A DNA stretch of 49,743 bases from Ectocarpus siliculosus (taxonomy: Eukaryota; Sar; Phaeophyceae; Ectocarpales; Ectocarpaceae): positions 6,029,026 through 6,078,768 of the forward strand of contig FN649728.1 of NCBI GenBank assembly GCA_000310025.1, given 5' to 3'. Shown in pieces: positions 22,440-33,864 of the stretch (its first letter is position 1; each line of letters opens with the position of its first letter). A program made the translations under genes and the position numbers. Below the pieces are notes generated by a model. It was not told where the DNA came from. It saw only the letters and a list, made by a program, of their open reading frames with translations, and did not search any database.

Positions 22440-25370
22440 GTGCTTGCCTATACGACGGTTTTGTGGCTTGGTGTGCTCATTCAATGAATAAAAGCGAATA
22501 GGTTGTGCGGATCGCATGCAGATCACGAGCGTTCTTGGTGATGTCGTGATAGCACACCCCCCACACTAAATTTATGTTTGAAGGGGTTATTGTTGCGGAA
22601 TGAGGACTGCCACTCTACGGAGGTGAATGAAACGATGAAGATGCCGGGAGAAATGCCTCGGGCATTGGCCAACCGCGTAAGAAAAAAACTATAATGCCCC
22701 AGGGCGAACTCAAAGTTTTGAGCTTCGGCGAGTTTTTTGGGGGGGAGATTATCATGGAGGGGGGTGCTCTGTACGGCAAGTGACGTGCTAGACCGCACGA
22801 AATAGCTCAAGCTCCTGTGGGGAGGTGGCGTTTGTAGTTTACACACCACGAACAACTAAATGTTGGGGATCTTATTCACGTGGAAGAATGCGTTTGACTC
22901 TTCATTCAAGCAAAGTGCAGCATACCATGACCACCGCAGCATGACTAGTGCGATCTTCCTGAAAATCACGCACGTGGCAGATCGCCCCAAAGAAGGAGCC
23001 CACGTGAAAACGACATACACAAGGAACCACACACGTCGCCACGCTGACTGGCCCTTCGTCAAGCGTCCTACTACACGAAAAAATAAAATGCCGGGCATGG
23101 GGTGTCAGGCCGAAGTGTATTTTGGAGCATCGGCTCAGCTCTCTTTCCTGTTACCCCCAGTACGAACGCATGCCACAAAAATATTTGCACCTATGTCAGC
23201 AAGGTGCCATTCAATTCTCACGCAATGCTTGGTTCCTGAAGAGAAACTTTGCCTACAAATATTTATTGCGTATAGCACGACAACGCAAATTACGAATGCT
23301 TTGCTTCGTCTTTGAAAACAAGTACACACGCTACCATTTTACGAGTGGCGAGGAACAAGAAAAAAAAAGGCGTAGTTGCCACCGTACCGTCCCCGCCGTC
23401 CTTTCAAACCAGCAATGGCCATGTGCGTGGGCCTTCCAGGAACCACACCGACATGCATAACCAAGTAAGAATGCGAGGGACGCCAAAACCCGAACGTATC
23501 GAAAGCACGTTGAAGTTGTGCTAAACAAATGCGTCCCAGAAAATATTTCGCCATCATGCAGGCACGCCATCTGGATCACCCCTAGAACAACAAGCCCCCC
23601 TTGTATCCCCCCACGCAATTCCTGCTCGCTCTCATCCCTCCCTCATGCTGCGAGATATCCCCCCACCGCTCCGTCAACCTGCGGCATTTTTTACCATAGC
23701 AAAAATATGTGAGAAGGGCGATCGGGGGGAGGTCAGCTGGGTAAAAAAGGCACGGCAACTTTGCTGCTGTACAACTTTGTTTTTTCTTTCTGGTGCCCCG
23801 ATCTGCCACTTCGTTTCGCAAGCACTGATGGGACAGCTCAGAAAAGGCGTTCCTTCTTACTGATATAAGCGGAGAATGACGCTAAGATGTGATCGTGCAA
23901 CCTCGTTCTGTTGCAGGAAGGAAATCAAAGGGGTTGCCTGAATCGATTTTGGCTTTCGGGGAGAGGTTTGGTTACCCTTTGATAGTTGGGGCATCACCTT
24001 CACTATTTCGTTCTTGAAAGTAGTAGTCGGTGACCCATTTCTCCGCGCTGTATCCTGGTTGCCGAGCTCTGCTTTCGCGCCAGCTGCGTCCCTTGCTCTC
24101 GGCAACGTCTTTCTTCTGCCAGTCATCTACTCCGTCACGCGAGGAACGTAATTTTGTTCATCTTCTTCTAGCTTTATGAGGTGCGGTCGCCGACTGCAGC
24201 GGCATTTCGCCTTGATGGCGCAAAAAAGAAGTGGCAACGGTGCGGGACGCTCAGTCAAATATTGCATTGTAGCAGAGTCGCACCCCAGAAATCTGGCGAG
24301 TGCAGGCGAGCAGAGAGCGGTAAGTCTAGGTAAACACGTACCAGTTTTTTCTCGCGTCCTGGTCAGGCATATTCGGTGTCGGCAACGTCGGAGGGGTGAT
24401 GGGGTGTAATCCGACAAAAGCGTTGTATTCGTACAATACAATCCACACTTTGTCTCACAAGGACCGCTGGCAGAAAATGGCTGTTGCTATACTTCTAGAC
24501 GAACACGCCACAACGCATGAGCGCAAAAAATGCTGCACATGGTATGCATGTCACTACAAAAGATAAACGATATACCACTGCTGCCGACTTGACCGACGGA
24601 TTGCAGCAGGTTTCGGCGATACTACTGCTGTATCCGCGACAGCCAGAAAAGTAGACGGCGTGTCGTATATTTTGTAGGTAATAGAACACAAGTACTCTCG
24701 GCATGTATTTGCCCACACGCAAAAAGTACAGACATGCAGCGGTGGATCACAAATTAGGTACAGCACCTGCGTGGCACCAGCATGTTTTGATGTGTATTTA
24801 AGAGGACACATGTGGGTGCAGCAGCTTGTACCATGAATACCACCTGGCACATGCTTCGACTTGCAGTGCGAGACAAAGAGTTGGGGGTGGCGCGGGTGCG
24901 AGCGAGTGCGGTGAGACAACAGAGAGGGGACGAGAGCGAGACACACACACACACACCAGGCGGCGTATACAGAAAACACGCTTCTCACAGACCTGCTGCT
25001 GTAACCTCGAGGCCCGAGACATGATGGCTTCTACTTTCAACAACCTGGCTGGCTCTATCCAGCAAGTAGGACATGCTCTTGGTATCGTGTTGCTTCGCGC
25101 TTCGCCTTGGCCCGGGGTGTTGCCTGGCGCCGAGCAGGGAAAACTGCATGCGGCTGGACCTACAGCAGCGCCATTATCCGCCCTGTCTGCTGAATCCAGA
25201 CGGGACTTGCCCTTGGTGACCACCAACCCCATCTTTGTTGGGCCCTACCATGGTATTGCGCGTGTGGGGTCGTTGTCTGTGGAGTGCGGGGTGTGGTTGA
25301 AGGGGCACGCCCTCTCGCCATCACATGCGGCGAGATTTATTTGGAAAGTTGCCTTGCAGCGTGTATAAAA
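22440..25370. other. no identified gene; weak ORFs
   Basis: A plus-strand frame at 23122-23460 contains a basic, protein-like patch (FSRNAWFLKRNFAYKYLLRI). A frame at 24826-25368 contains MMASTFNNLAGSIQQVGHAL after a possible splice acceptor. Neither is recognised. A (AC)n run lies at 24942-24957. The region may be cargo of the inverted-repeat-bounded segment. Confidence 0.25.
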
Positions 25371-25449
25371 TGAAAGTGTTGGTTCCAAATATTTGGACCC
25401 AAATTTCCAGAAATTTTGGACAAAAAATTTGGAATGTATAAAACGCCCC

Positions 25450-27600
25450 TAACCCTACCTACACGACGGCAAAGGTGACGACAAAGAAGAAATCGCGTGC
25501 AGGCCCATATGCTACAATTGGTATCTCCTTTGCAACTGGGCGGGACGGAGTAATATCGTGGTCGTTTACTGTTGCTTGAAGGTTTGACACACCTATATTA
25601 GATCCGAGGACGGAGGAATGAAAATACAATGTAATTTTGGAACTTTGGCCAATAGTGCTACGTAGTACACCGTGTCGTATTCACCGTGTCGTATTCACTT
25701 GTTCAATCATTTTCTGGTGCAGCCTTGCCACACTGTGAACGAGAAATGAGGAGATCCATCCGGTGATTGTGATGGGTCGTGAAGACATTGCCAGATGGTA
25801 TGACGGCCTACTGTAGTCCCCATTCCTACGACATCGTGACATCACCCGCGGCAGGTGGCAGATAGTGCCGACGAAGGGCACGAGACTAAACTACAAAAAT
25901 GCTTCCCTGGCCGAGGTGAAGTAAACATGGCCGCCAAATGTTATAAATATTTTGCTTCGAAATCAACCCACGAGTACTACTCCATGTGCAGCACTGATTA
26001 AAGACCAACACGCGCGTAAACCCTACCATCTACAACACCAGCATACCTTAACCTACCCTAAACCACCAAATCATTTCATTATCTCTCCAAAACCTCGCAA
26101 AGCATCCAAATTAACTGTATGCGAACATCACCAACACTCTAGAACGCACGTACAGCAGTGAGCACCTTTCTTTCCCGATCCAAGCCCTCCTCCCCCGAGC
26201 GGGAAATTCGTAACCTTCACCATACTTCATGGCAGCAGTGACAACCAACGACAAGAGACGAGAGATCGAATTCCAATGAACAACACACGACACAAGTAAC
26301 ACCCATGAGCATGCACCCCCTTCCCCCAAGACACCGCCGGGTTGGATTGGAGTCGATGACCCGATCGGGCATCAAATATCACAACGTGCCTGCAACATCA
26401 CCCGAAAATTACGTCAAGATCACAACACAATCACAAGAGGAGCACGAGTGCGTCTACCCCGTTCACATACATCTTGCCTTGGAAAGGCAGGAACTCAGCA
26501 GCTCTTCCAACAGCCCATCACTGAGGTGCATCTATGTACCTCCCACCACGACCAAAATGAATTCATTACAACAAGCACACAACGCTTCTGGCGTTTACCA
26601 CGGTTATGACGTTTACCACGGTGCGCTTACACCACGACAGGGATAAAACGGTGTACATNNNNNNNNNNNNNNNNNNNNNNNNNNNNNNNNNNNNNNNNNN
26701 NNNNNNNNNNNNNNNNNNNNNNNNNNNNNNNNNNNNNNNNNNNNNNNNNNNNNNNNNNTTTTGGACAGCAGGTAAATACATGAGGGGCACAGGGGGATGA
26801 AACTTTATTCCTCCATCCGGTGCCAAGCAAAAATCAAGCCCCCCCCCCCCCCAACAGCCCAAACCATAAGCCCCATGAAAATCAACAGCCAGCAGATTTG
26901 ACATTGTAGGACGGCATCGTGATGAAGAGCCTTCACAATCCTGAACCAAATCAACCGACTCGCCCGACCTACACCATCCACTCATCGAACCTACGCCGTC
27001 CGCTCATCGGACCTACACCCTCCACTCCTCCTCCTACACCCCATCCCACACGGCCACGAATACCCACCGCAAATCACTTCATTAATTCACAAGAAAATTC
27101 CAGCCGACTTCCCTCAAATAACCATGTGATCCACCCACCCACCCAAAACCTCTACGGGGATACTAAGGTCGACATCAGCTGTACTCATGACAACATGCGC
27201 CTTCTTTCCATCCGAAACCTCTCCTGAGTAACGTAACACGATTCTCCGGCAACATCCAACTTTCAGAAACGAAAAATTGATAGCAACGTTTCCCCCACGT
27301 GGAGCGGGTGTGGGAAAAACGATATGCTCCAGAAACTTACAAAAACTTGATGTTTGTCTTATGCACAACGATGATATCGCCGTAAGGCGACGACGCCCTC
27401 AAGAAAAACGTGCACAGGTGACGTAGCCGTACCATGTTATGAGTAAAAGCATGTGGTAGACGACCTCAACCATATGGTCATAACAAGGTCGGCTACAAAA
27501 ACGGCTACAGCACCTCTACAACAACAACAACAACAACAACAAGGAACCGCAAGATCACACCATCCGGCCTCATTTTTTCACATGTGTTAAAATAGAAGTC
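25450..27600. other. gene-poor stretch with assembly gap and short tandem repeats
   Basis: No supported gene. The strand is A/C-rich. A tandem repeat of about 27 bases (CCTACACCATCCACTCATC units, three copies) lies at 26968-27030. ACGTTTACCACGGT-like units are doubled at 26590-26622. A (CAA)n run occurs at 27517-27541 without a preceding LINE match. Confidence 0.5.
26659..26758. other. assembly gap, 100 N
   Basis: Exactly one hundred undetermined bases, the conventional placeholder for a gap of unknown size. Linkage of left and right halves depends on scaffolding. Confidence 0.99.
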
Positions 27601-27657
27601 CAACGCGCAAACTTTCGAAAAACAACACTCAGCCAAGACAACACATTGTCATCATGC

Positions 27658-30600
27658 TCAGTGGATGGCTCCCTCGGGGACGCACTGGTGGAACTGCTCG
27701 TTGCGCTCGACGCACTCGGCGCCGGGCCAGCAGCACTCGGGGCCTTCCCGGTGCAGCCCTCCGCACTGCCCCCAGCCCTCGGAGCAGCGGTCGCCGCGGG
27801 GGCGGCACTGGAATCGGATCGAAGAAAGCAAGCAAGACACGAGAAAGCACACACGACACACAGGCAGGCGGGCGGAGTTGTTGGGACGGCGAAGAGGAGA
27901 GAGTCCACGGCGAGTCACAATGGTTGGTAGAAGAGCACACAAACATAGTGGCGATTGACGAACACTCTCTTGCTGGGTAAGCCGAACGCTCTATCCCGGG
28001 TAAGACGAACACGCTAACCCTAACCGCAGCCGAAGGATCCAAAAGTTGGCGAACTCAACGGAAGGGAGGGAGGGAGGGAGGGAGGGAGGGAGGGAGGGAG
28101 GGAGGGAGGGAGGGGGGCGTTTCAAAGGAGGCATTCTCATCACCGGAGCGGGGCATCCCCGACGCGGACGCGTCCACAGAGGGGGAGTGGGGGCAACGAG
28201 TATTGTGGGGGAAGAATAATCCACGTTGGAGAACCACACCGGGAGGGGGGGGGGCGTTCTCGCGGAGAGGCGTTACTGAAAGGAGGGGGGCGTCCTCAAG
28301 GCGTGTGCCACTACACCCACAGAATAAAAGCAACCTATCAATCGACGCCGACACTTTCGGTCAGCCAGTCAGTCGCGTACACAGCAAAGAAAAACAACCG
28401 ACCCAACTAACTGCCGACGTTGTACCTCAGAGTAGCAGTCGGCCATCTTCTCGCACTCGTAGCCGGCCCTGCAGCAGGTGGACCCGTCGTACCCCGCCCC
28501 CCCGCACTGGGCGAACGCACCGACGGGGTCCTCGCAGTCGGGGTCGGTCGAGACAGGGGGGGGCACCGACGGCGCGAAGGTCGCCACGATCGGCTCGGTC
28601 GGAGAGTCCATGGGCGTGGCCGGCTCGAGCTCGGCGGTGGGCGCGGGCGTGGGCTCGTCGGTGTCCTCTTCCTCGTCGTCATCATCGACCGTCGCGGGCG
28701 CCGGCGTCCGCGCCTCGTACTCCTCCTCCTCTTGTTCCGCTGTCGTGGGCGACGGCGTCATCGGCTCTTCGTGCTCCTCTTCCGGAGTCGGGGCGTACGT
28801 GGGCTCGTACTCTTCGACGACGGCCGTAGGCGCCGGGGAAGGCTCTGTGGCTTCGTCCACGGGGGCCTCGGGTTTTTGGGGGGTCTCCGGGGTGGGGGCG
28901 GGCGCGGGCCCGGGGCCCCCGTCTGGTCGTCGATTGGAAAGAACCGCGGCAGCCGCGGCGGCGGTGGTAGGTATTGGTTGCAGACGTCAGAGTCTTGTGT
29001 GTGTGAATGTCGTGATTGCATTCAGTGGTGAAGGATCTTGTTGCTGCGAGCATAGCAGTAGGAAGATCGGTTGAGGATAGCACGTAGGGAAGGCTTATAA
29101 AAGCTCACCCACGGTGGCGGCGGGGAAGGGGGAGGGAAATCAACATCAGAGAGTTCACGTAAATGAGGGAGGACCGCGACTGATTCCCTTTTCGCGGCAA
29201 CGATCAAACCATGCTGACTGCTGTCAGGATGCCACAACAAGGTGCCTCTACCTACACCAAGAAGCGCTACTGGTGGTGGGATGGAAGGTCGGCATGGGTC
29301 ATGAGGAGCCTTACCGGACGTGATCGAGACATCGGCGCAGTTCCAGAACTCCTCCGGGTAAGCGTCGCCGTCGCCGCACTGCCCGACGGCCTCGTTGATC
29401 CAGTCGGCCTTGGACGGGGCGCACGAGCTTGGCCACGAGGGAGGGTTGAACTCGGCGTAACCTTGGTGCTTGCACGAGTTGCCGGTGTCTGCGATGTGGC
29501 GAGAAGTGCGGGGCGGGGTTCTGCTGATTCAAGCGTGAAATAATGCTGGTGCGCGAGTGAGCCTTGCCGGACATCTCACGTTGTGTAAGTGGAGGTGTCG
29601 GGACAATAAACAATACAACCAAAATCAACTCGAAAAAAGGCTGCTGCGCCGGGGTCTAGTTATTTTCCGTGCTGAAGCTACCGTGCACAGCGCTCAGAAG
29701 AAGATAGCGCCCGGGTCCGATCTACAACGCCACTATATAGTGTTGGCGCATGAACAGAGGGCCGTCGTAACGCGGGTTAAGATGGACCTGTTCATCGGGT
29801 TGTTCGTCAAAATAGTTCCCAGCAAGCAAATGAGACTCATCCTTCCGGAAACAAGATAACAGGTTTTGCTCCACAGTAGCATACCGGCATCACAACAACA
29901 ACAACAGTGCAGTGCTCTAAACGGTGTTTGTGCGGCATCGTCCCTGCCTTGGATGCCGCCGGACAATATAGATTGGCACCATCTGCCACCAACAACGCGC
30001 TTCGACGATCACGACGTGGAAATCCACAACAACAACCAAGTCTCAACATCAACAACAACGACTCACAGTAGGCCATCTGGACAACGCAACGCTCGCAAGT
30101 CACCCCCTGGGGTAGCTGGAACCGGGCGGTGGCCACGTCGCCGGCGAAGGCGCCTGGCAGGAGTTCCTGGTCGGTTTCGCTGGCGCGGCAGGGGGGGTCG
30201 AGGATGAAGCGCCCCCTGTTGAGGGGGTCGATGGGGCCGTTGAACTCGTCGTCTTCCGCGCGGTCCAGGGGGTACTCGTTGAAGCAGGACTGCGTGACGA
30301 CGCTGTCGGGGCCGTCCGGGAGGTCGTCGGCGTCGCAGAGGAACATCTCGACATGGCCCTGTCAGGAAAATAGGTGTGTCAGAGGCGCATGGAAAGATTG
30401 GTAACAGACAGGTTGGATTTGGAAGACACGGGGAGAGACTATTCGTCCGCGCTAAAAGAAGAGGCTGGCAAGCGTCAAACGAGAACAACGAGGTTGTTCA
30501 GTGCGGGGATCTTGGGGGAGAGAGGAGAAAGGTGCCCGGTTTTCGACGAAAAGTTCAACTTCATAGTAAATTGCGGACGTTTTCGCTTCAAGGTATATGG

Positions 30601-32508
30601 CGTAGGGCATTCTATTTCCTCACAATATCTGCCGGCAGAAGTCAAGATGATCGTGATGTCTTGAGTCGTGCATAAAATTTGCGAGGATGATGGGAGAAGA
30701 GTACGCGTAGAACAAGGCTCTTCGTTTAGAGCATGCCCACAACATGCTTCTTTTTCGTATATTGATTGGACGCACCCAGTGGTAGGTCGACACGACGATC
30801 TTGACCTCGAGGATGCCTCCTTCGGCGTACGTCTCCAGCACGGGGTAATTGCTGTTCTCCTGCCCGTACTTGTTGGAGCCTTCGGCCGCGGTCTGAAACC
30901 AAGAGGAAACGGAGAAAGGCGCGCACGGGTTGCAAAAAAAGAAAAAATGAGTACTCCTCTTTCTCCATGTCTGGTCATGTATGTACATGCAATAGTGAAT
31001 GGAAAAGTGATCTGATTGGATGAGGCCTCTCGTGCGCGGGCGGGAGACTTCGCCTTGTAGTACATGATCCATGGGTATATTGGACAGGCCGACGACGATG
31101 CAAATAATATTCATGGGTATTCGAACAGAGGTATAAACTATTAAGACACACGGGTATTGGAACCGATTCGCTTGCAAGCAACATTAATGTATGCTGTGCT
31201 GTACAGCAGTACACATGCACTACAGTAGGGTGTGGCCTATAGAAAATTGGTGATCAACGCTGCTCGGTTATTACAAATCCCGAGACGTTCGATGAGATCC
31301 ACCGGGTGGTTCATGATTTGCTCCATAAGTTGGATCCACCATCGGTCTGATAGGTAATAACGCAATAACCTCGACAACAGTCAGATATAAATCTTTGTGA
31401 CGCCTCCTGGCTTTCCCCTTTCCCCCGCCCTCCCCCATTTTCGTCCACCGCGTCGTCGGTCGATGGACTCCTCCGCTATCAGCATGACGTTCAGACCAAA
31501 ACAAACAACCGCATAACAGTAGTCTACACTGCCACAGCAATACCTGCTCGGGGTCGCCGCAGACCCCGTGCCTCTGAGCCACCTCGTCACTCTCGATGTA
31601 GTTCCCGTTTTTAGCACGTTCCCCGTTGAAGTGGGGCCACGGCTGGTCGCCACCACGCGCGCGGATCGCGGCCGGCCCACGGCTCTGGAAACAGTGTGGG
31701 CAGTAATTTATGTCCGGCGATCCCCTATGGAGGGTAGGAGGAGCAGCAGGCATAGCCGCGTGTGTGTGTCGTTGGGCTGTGGGAATTTGATTTTGTGTTT
31801 TTTGTTCACTTCAAATCAGCGCTCAGCACCTGTTGCCGTTTGTAACAACCCGTGGCCACACTGGAGGGTTCCACTCCCTGAGGCCCCCTGCCCACTCCGT
31901 CCTGTGGTTCTTCGCGTTCAAGTTTCTATGCGAGACGAAAGGATCCGAAAAAAAGTGGTATCTTGGCAGCCGTAGACGGATCCTCAGTATCTTTGGTACA
32001 CACATACATACATCCCCAATCGTCACGACGAGCAGCCAGGTGCACACATTGGCCGACTCGCGTTGTGGCCCAAACTACTGCTGTACGTGCCTAAACGTCA
32101 CCGAGTGCTCTCTCTCAACAGATGTTATGGATTGTTACGGTGAGGGGAGAGAGAGGTGCATGGCACAAGCTACCGCCACAAGCTACTGCCACCGTGGATC
32201 CTGAATTTTGGCATCTCCACAACAGCAGTGTAATCTAGTCGTACTCTGTAGGTCGTACAGTAGCAAAGTAGTAGCTGTCATCACACACACTGCACACTGC
32301 AACCCGTCATGTCACTTCTGGCTGCGGGCTGAAGTACACGCGCAAGCTACAGCATTGATTCTCAAACTCACGGTTCTTGGAAGGCTTCTGTGCCCCACAG
32401 CTGGCGCGAGACCGGGTTCATCATGTAGACGTGACCATCGCTGACAGGCAGCTGGGCGAAGAATCCGCTGGCGGCGAGAAGTGCTGCGGCTGCTGCTGTC
32501 CTTGACAT
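27658..32508 (-). CDS. secreted lytic polysaccharide monooxygenase-like protein with two CBM1 modules
   Basis: Seven exons splice in phase with GT-AG introns: 32508-32372, 31724-31544, 30892-30776, 30358-30067, 29488-29315, 28922-28426, 27807-27658. The product is 515 residues. A signal peptide of about 25 residues ends VSDG, so the mature protein starts at His26 (HVYMMNPVSRQ), as copper LPMOs require. The catalytic domain continues with YCPHCF (53-58), GVCGDP (99-104), the second histidine-brace candidate His144 in STYHWGH, RFILDPPC (195-202) and CERCVVQMAYYTG. It ends with EFWNCADVSI, where Phe290 fits the axial position. A Pro/Thr/Glu-rich linker (about 301-429) leads to CBM1 modules at about 430-469 and 474-508. 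It should oxidatively cleave cellulose or chitin outside the cell. The family is chitin-binding type 4 (AA10/AA15-like); which one, and the substrate, are uncertain. Confidence 0.9.
28062..28114 (+). repeat. (GGGA)n microsatellite in intron 6 of the LPMO gene
   Basis: About thirteen GGGA units in a row on the plus strand, giving a (TCCC)n run on the transcribed sense strand of intron 6 (27808-28425). G-quadruplex formation on the plus strand is plausible. Confidence 0.95.
31797..31936 (-). mobile_element. tRNA-derived SINE, diverged 5'-truncated copy 3
   Basis: It matches the SINE body at 15114-15246 over its length, with landmarks ACTTCAAATCAGCGCTCA, AACCCGTGG.CACAC, and TATGCGAGA near the head side, but with many substitutions. 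It lies in intron 1 of the LPMO gene (31725-32371) in the same orientation as the gene. It is clearly older than copies 1 and 2. Confidence 0.75.
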
Positions 32509-33015
32509 TGCTGTGATGATGTTGGGCCCTTGTGGTCTAGACCTGTTGATGGTGGTGCTGATTGCAGGAGTTTCGGTGATGGATCACAGCTCGAGGAACA
32601 CTCTTGTTGGGAGAGGGAGAGAAGAGGTGGGAGGAGAAAGTGTGAGTTCGTGGGGTGAGGTAGGAAGGTGCGGTAGGTAGGGTGTGTGGGAAAAGATCTG
32701 TTGGAGATCTATTCAACAGCTGTATTGATACCGTTGCGGAACAAAAAAAAAAGTGAGAGTTGTGCTGATTTGCTTCATCAACGGTTTTGAGAGACGGTGG
32801 ATGTTCATGCATCTCTCACACTCATCGCAGGAGGAAGAGACCGTCGTGCATATGACTGTTGTAAACCGGGCGGCGTACGGCAGGGAGAGATAAGGGGCAC
32901 AGGCAAGAGAGATAAAGAAGGGTGGTTGGTGTACACACAACATCGCTACATCCTCCGTATGTATGTAGACTACGTGCACGTACGTACGTAGGTACTACAA
33001 TGTAAATGTTTCAGA
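32509..33015. other. upstream region of the LPMO gene
   Basis: This is the 5' flank of the minus-strand LPMO gene. Purine-rich GGGAGAGGGAGAGAAG at about 32610-32630 and a GGTAGGTAGGG stretch are visible; no clear TATA box. No separate gene is recognised. Confidence 0.4.
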
Positions 33016-33253
33016 TTTATTTTGTTTTCTTTCGAATTGCTTCATTATTTCTTCGGTTTCTAGGCTACGTGTTGGGGAGAGAGACGCACGAAACGCTCAT
33101 CGTCTCTCCGGCCGCGTTAGCTGCAAAGGCCGGCGTCAACTCTTACAAATCCATCTCTCTCCCCACAAATACTAGCCGGGGGACTACGACTGCAAACGCA
33201 GGAGTCCCAAAACTGACCAAGTCCTCAAATGGTACACACCATTCTACAACACC
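33016..33253 (-). repeat. split direct repeat B2 (outer)
   Basis: 238 bases matching 33585-33823 except for one C in a CTCCCC run. It forms the 3' terminus of the element on the minus strand. A 68-base spacer (33254-33321) separates it from A2 and shares only TACCGAATA with the flank of B1. Confidence 0.9.
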
Positions 33254-33321
33254 TGACTAGATACCGAATATTCCCGAACTTATGCCCCCACCTTCGAAAG
33301 AAAAGGGATGGGAGGGCGGGA

Positions 33322-33584
33322 TTTTCTAAACTGCCGCCGCTACTGCGTTAGGCGGCTGCTGCTGTCCTTCCGTTGCTTCACGCGCTCTGTAGCTGTCACA
33401 CGTTACCCGACTTTGCTACAGCCCCTGCGTGGACTCGATCACGGAATGACACCCCCAACTATAGACTAATAATTCCAAACACCGTGACCCTGGGTTTCCG
33501 GTAGAAAATGAAGCCAAATTCTAATTCGACTGTTACAAAATAAACACCAGTTTATTCTATCTGCTTCGACGAACAAACCTTCCT
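33322..33584 (-). repeat. split direct repeat A2 (inner)
   Basis: 263 bases matching A1 with a single A/C difference (GTCACACG versus GTCACCCG). Its edge abuts B1 without a gap at 33584/33585. Confidence 0.92.
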
Positions 33585-33823
33585 TTTATTTTGTTTTCTT
33601 TCGAATTGCTTCATTATTTCTTCGGTTTCTAGGCTACGTGTTGGGGAGAGAGACGCACGAAACGCTCATCGTCTCTCCGGCCGCGTTAGCTGCAAAGGCC
33701 GGCGTCAACTCTTACAAATCCATCTCTCTCCCCCACAAATACTAGCCGGGGGACTACGACTGCAAACGCAGGAGTCCCAAAACTGACCAAGTCCTCAAAT
33801 GGTACACACCATTCTACAACACC
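33585..33823 (-). repeat. split direct repeat B1 (inner)
   Basis: 239 bases, near-identical to B2. It lies about 40 bases downstream of the recombinase stop codon on the minus strand. Confidence 0.92.
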
Positions 33824-33864
33824 CACATCGAGGTCAGTTTCTGGACGACTACCGAATAAGTCAA

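Larger units (their letters stand above)
19243..25449. repeat. second long-range inverted repeat, possible 6.2 kb TIR element
   Basis: The left arm at 19243-19274 contains GTTTTATACATTCCAAATTT. The right arm at 25419-25449 is its reverse complement with one or two differences. Both arms are followed inward by AT-rich sequence with repeated CCAAATTTCCA-type motifs (19375-19415 and 25380-25420), a subterminal-repeat pattern seen in DNA transposons. No transposase is recognised inside, and target duplications are not clear. Confidence 0.45.

Noticed and set aside
28203-29074. Large plus-strand ORFs of 198-208 codons opposite the LPMO gene
   Set aside because: They are antisense shadows of the GC-rich linker exon; the minus strand has phase-consistent splicing and recognisable domains.
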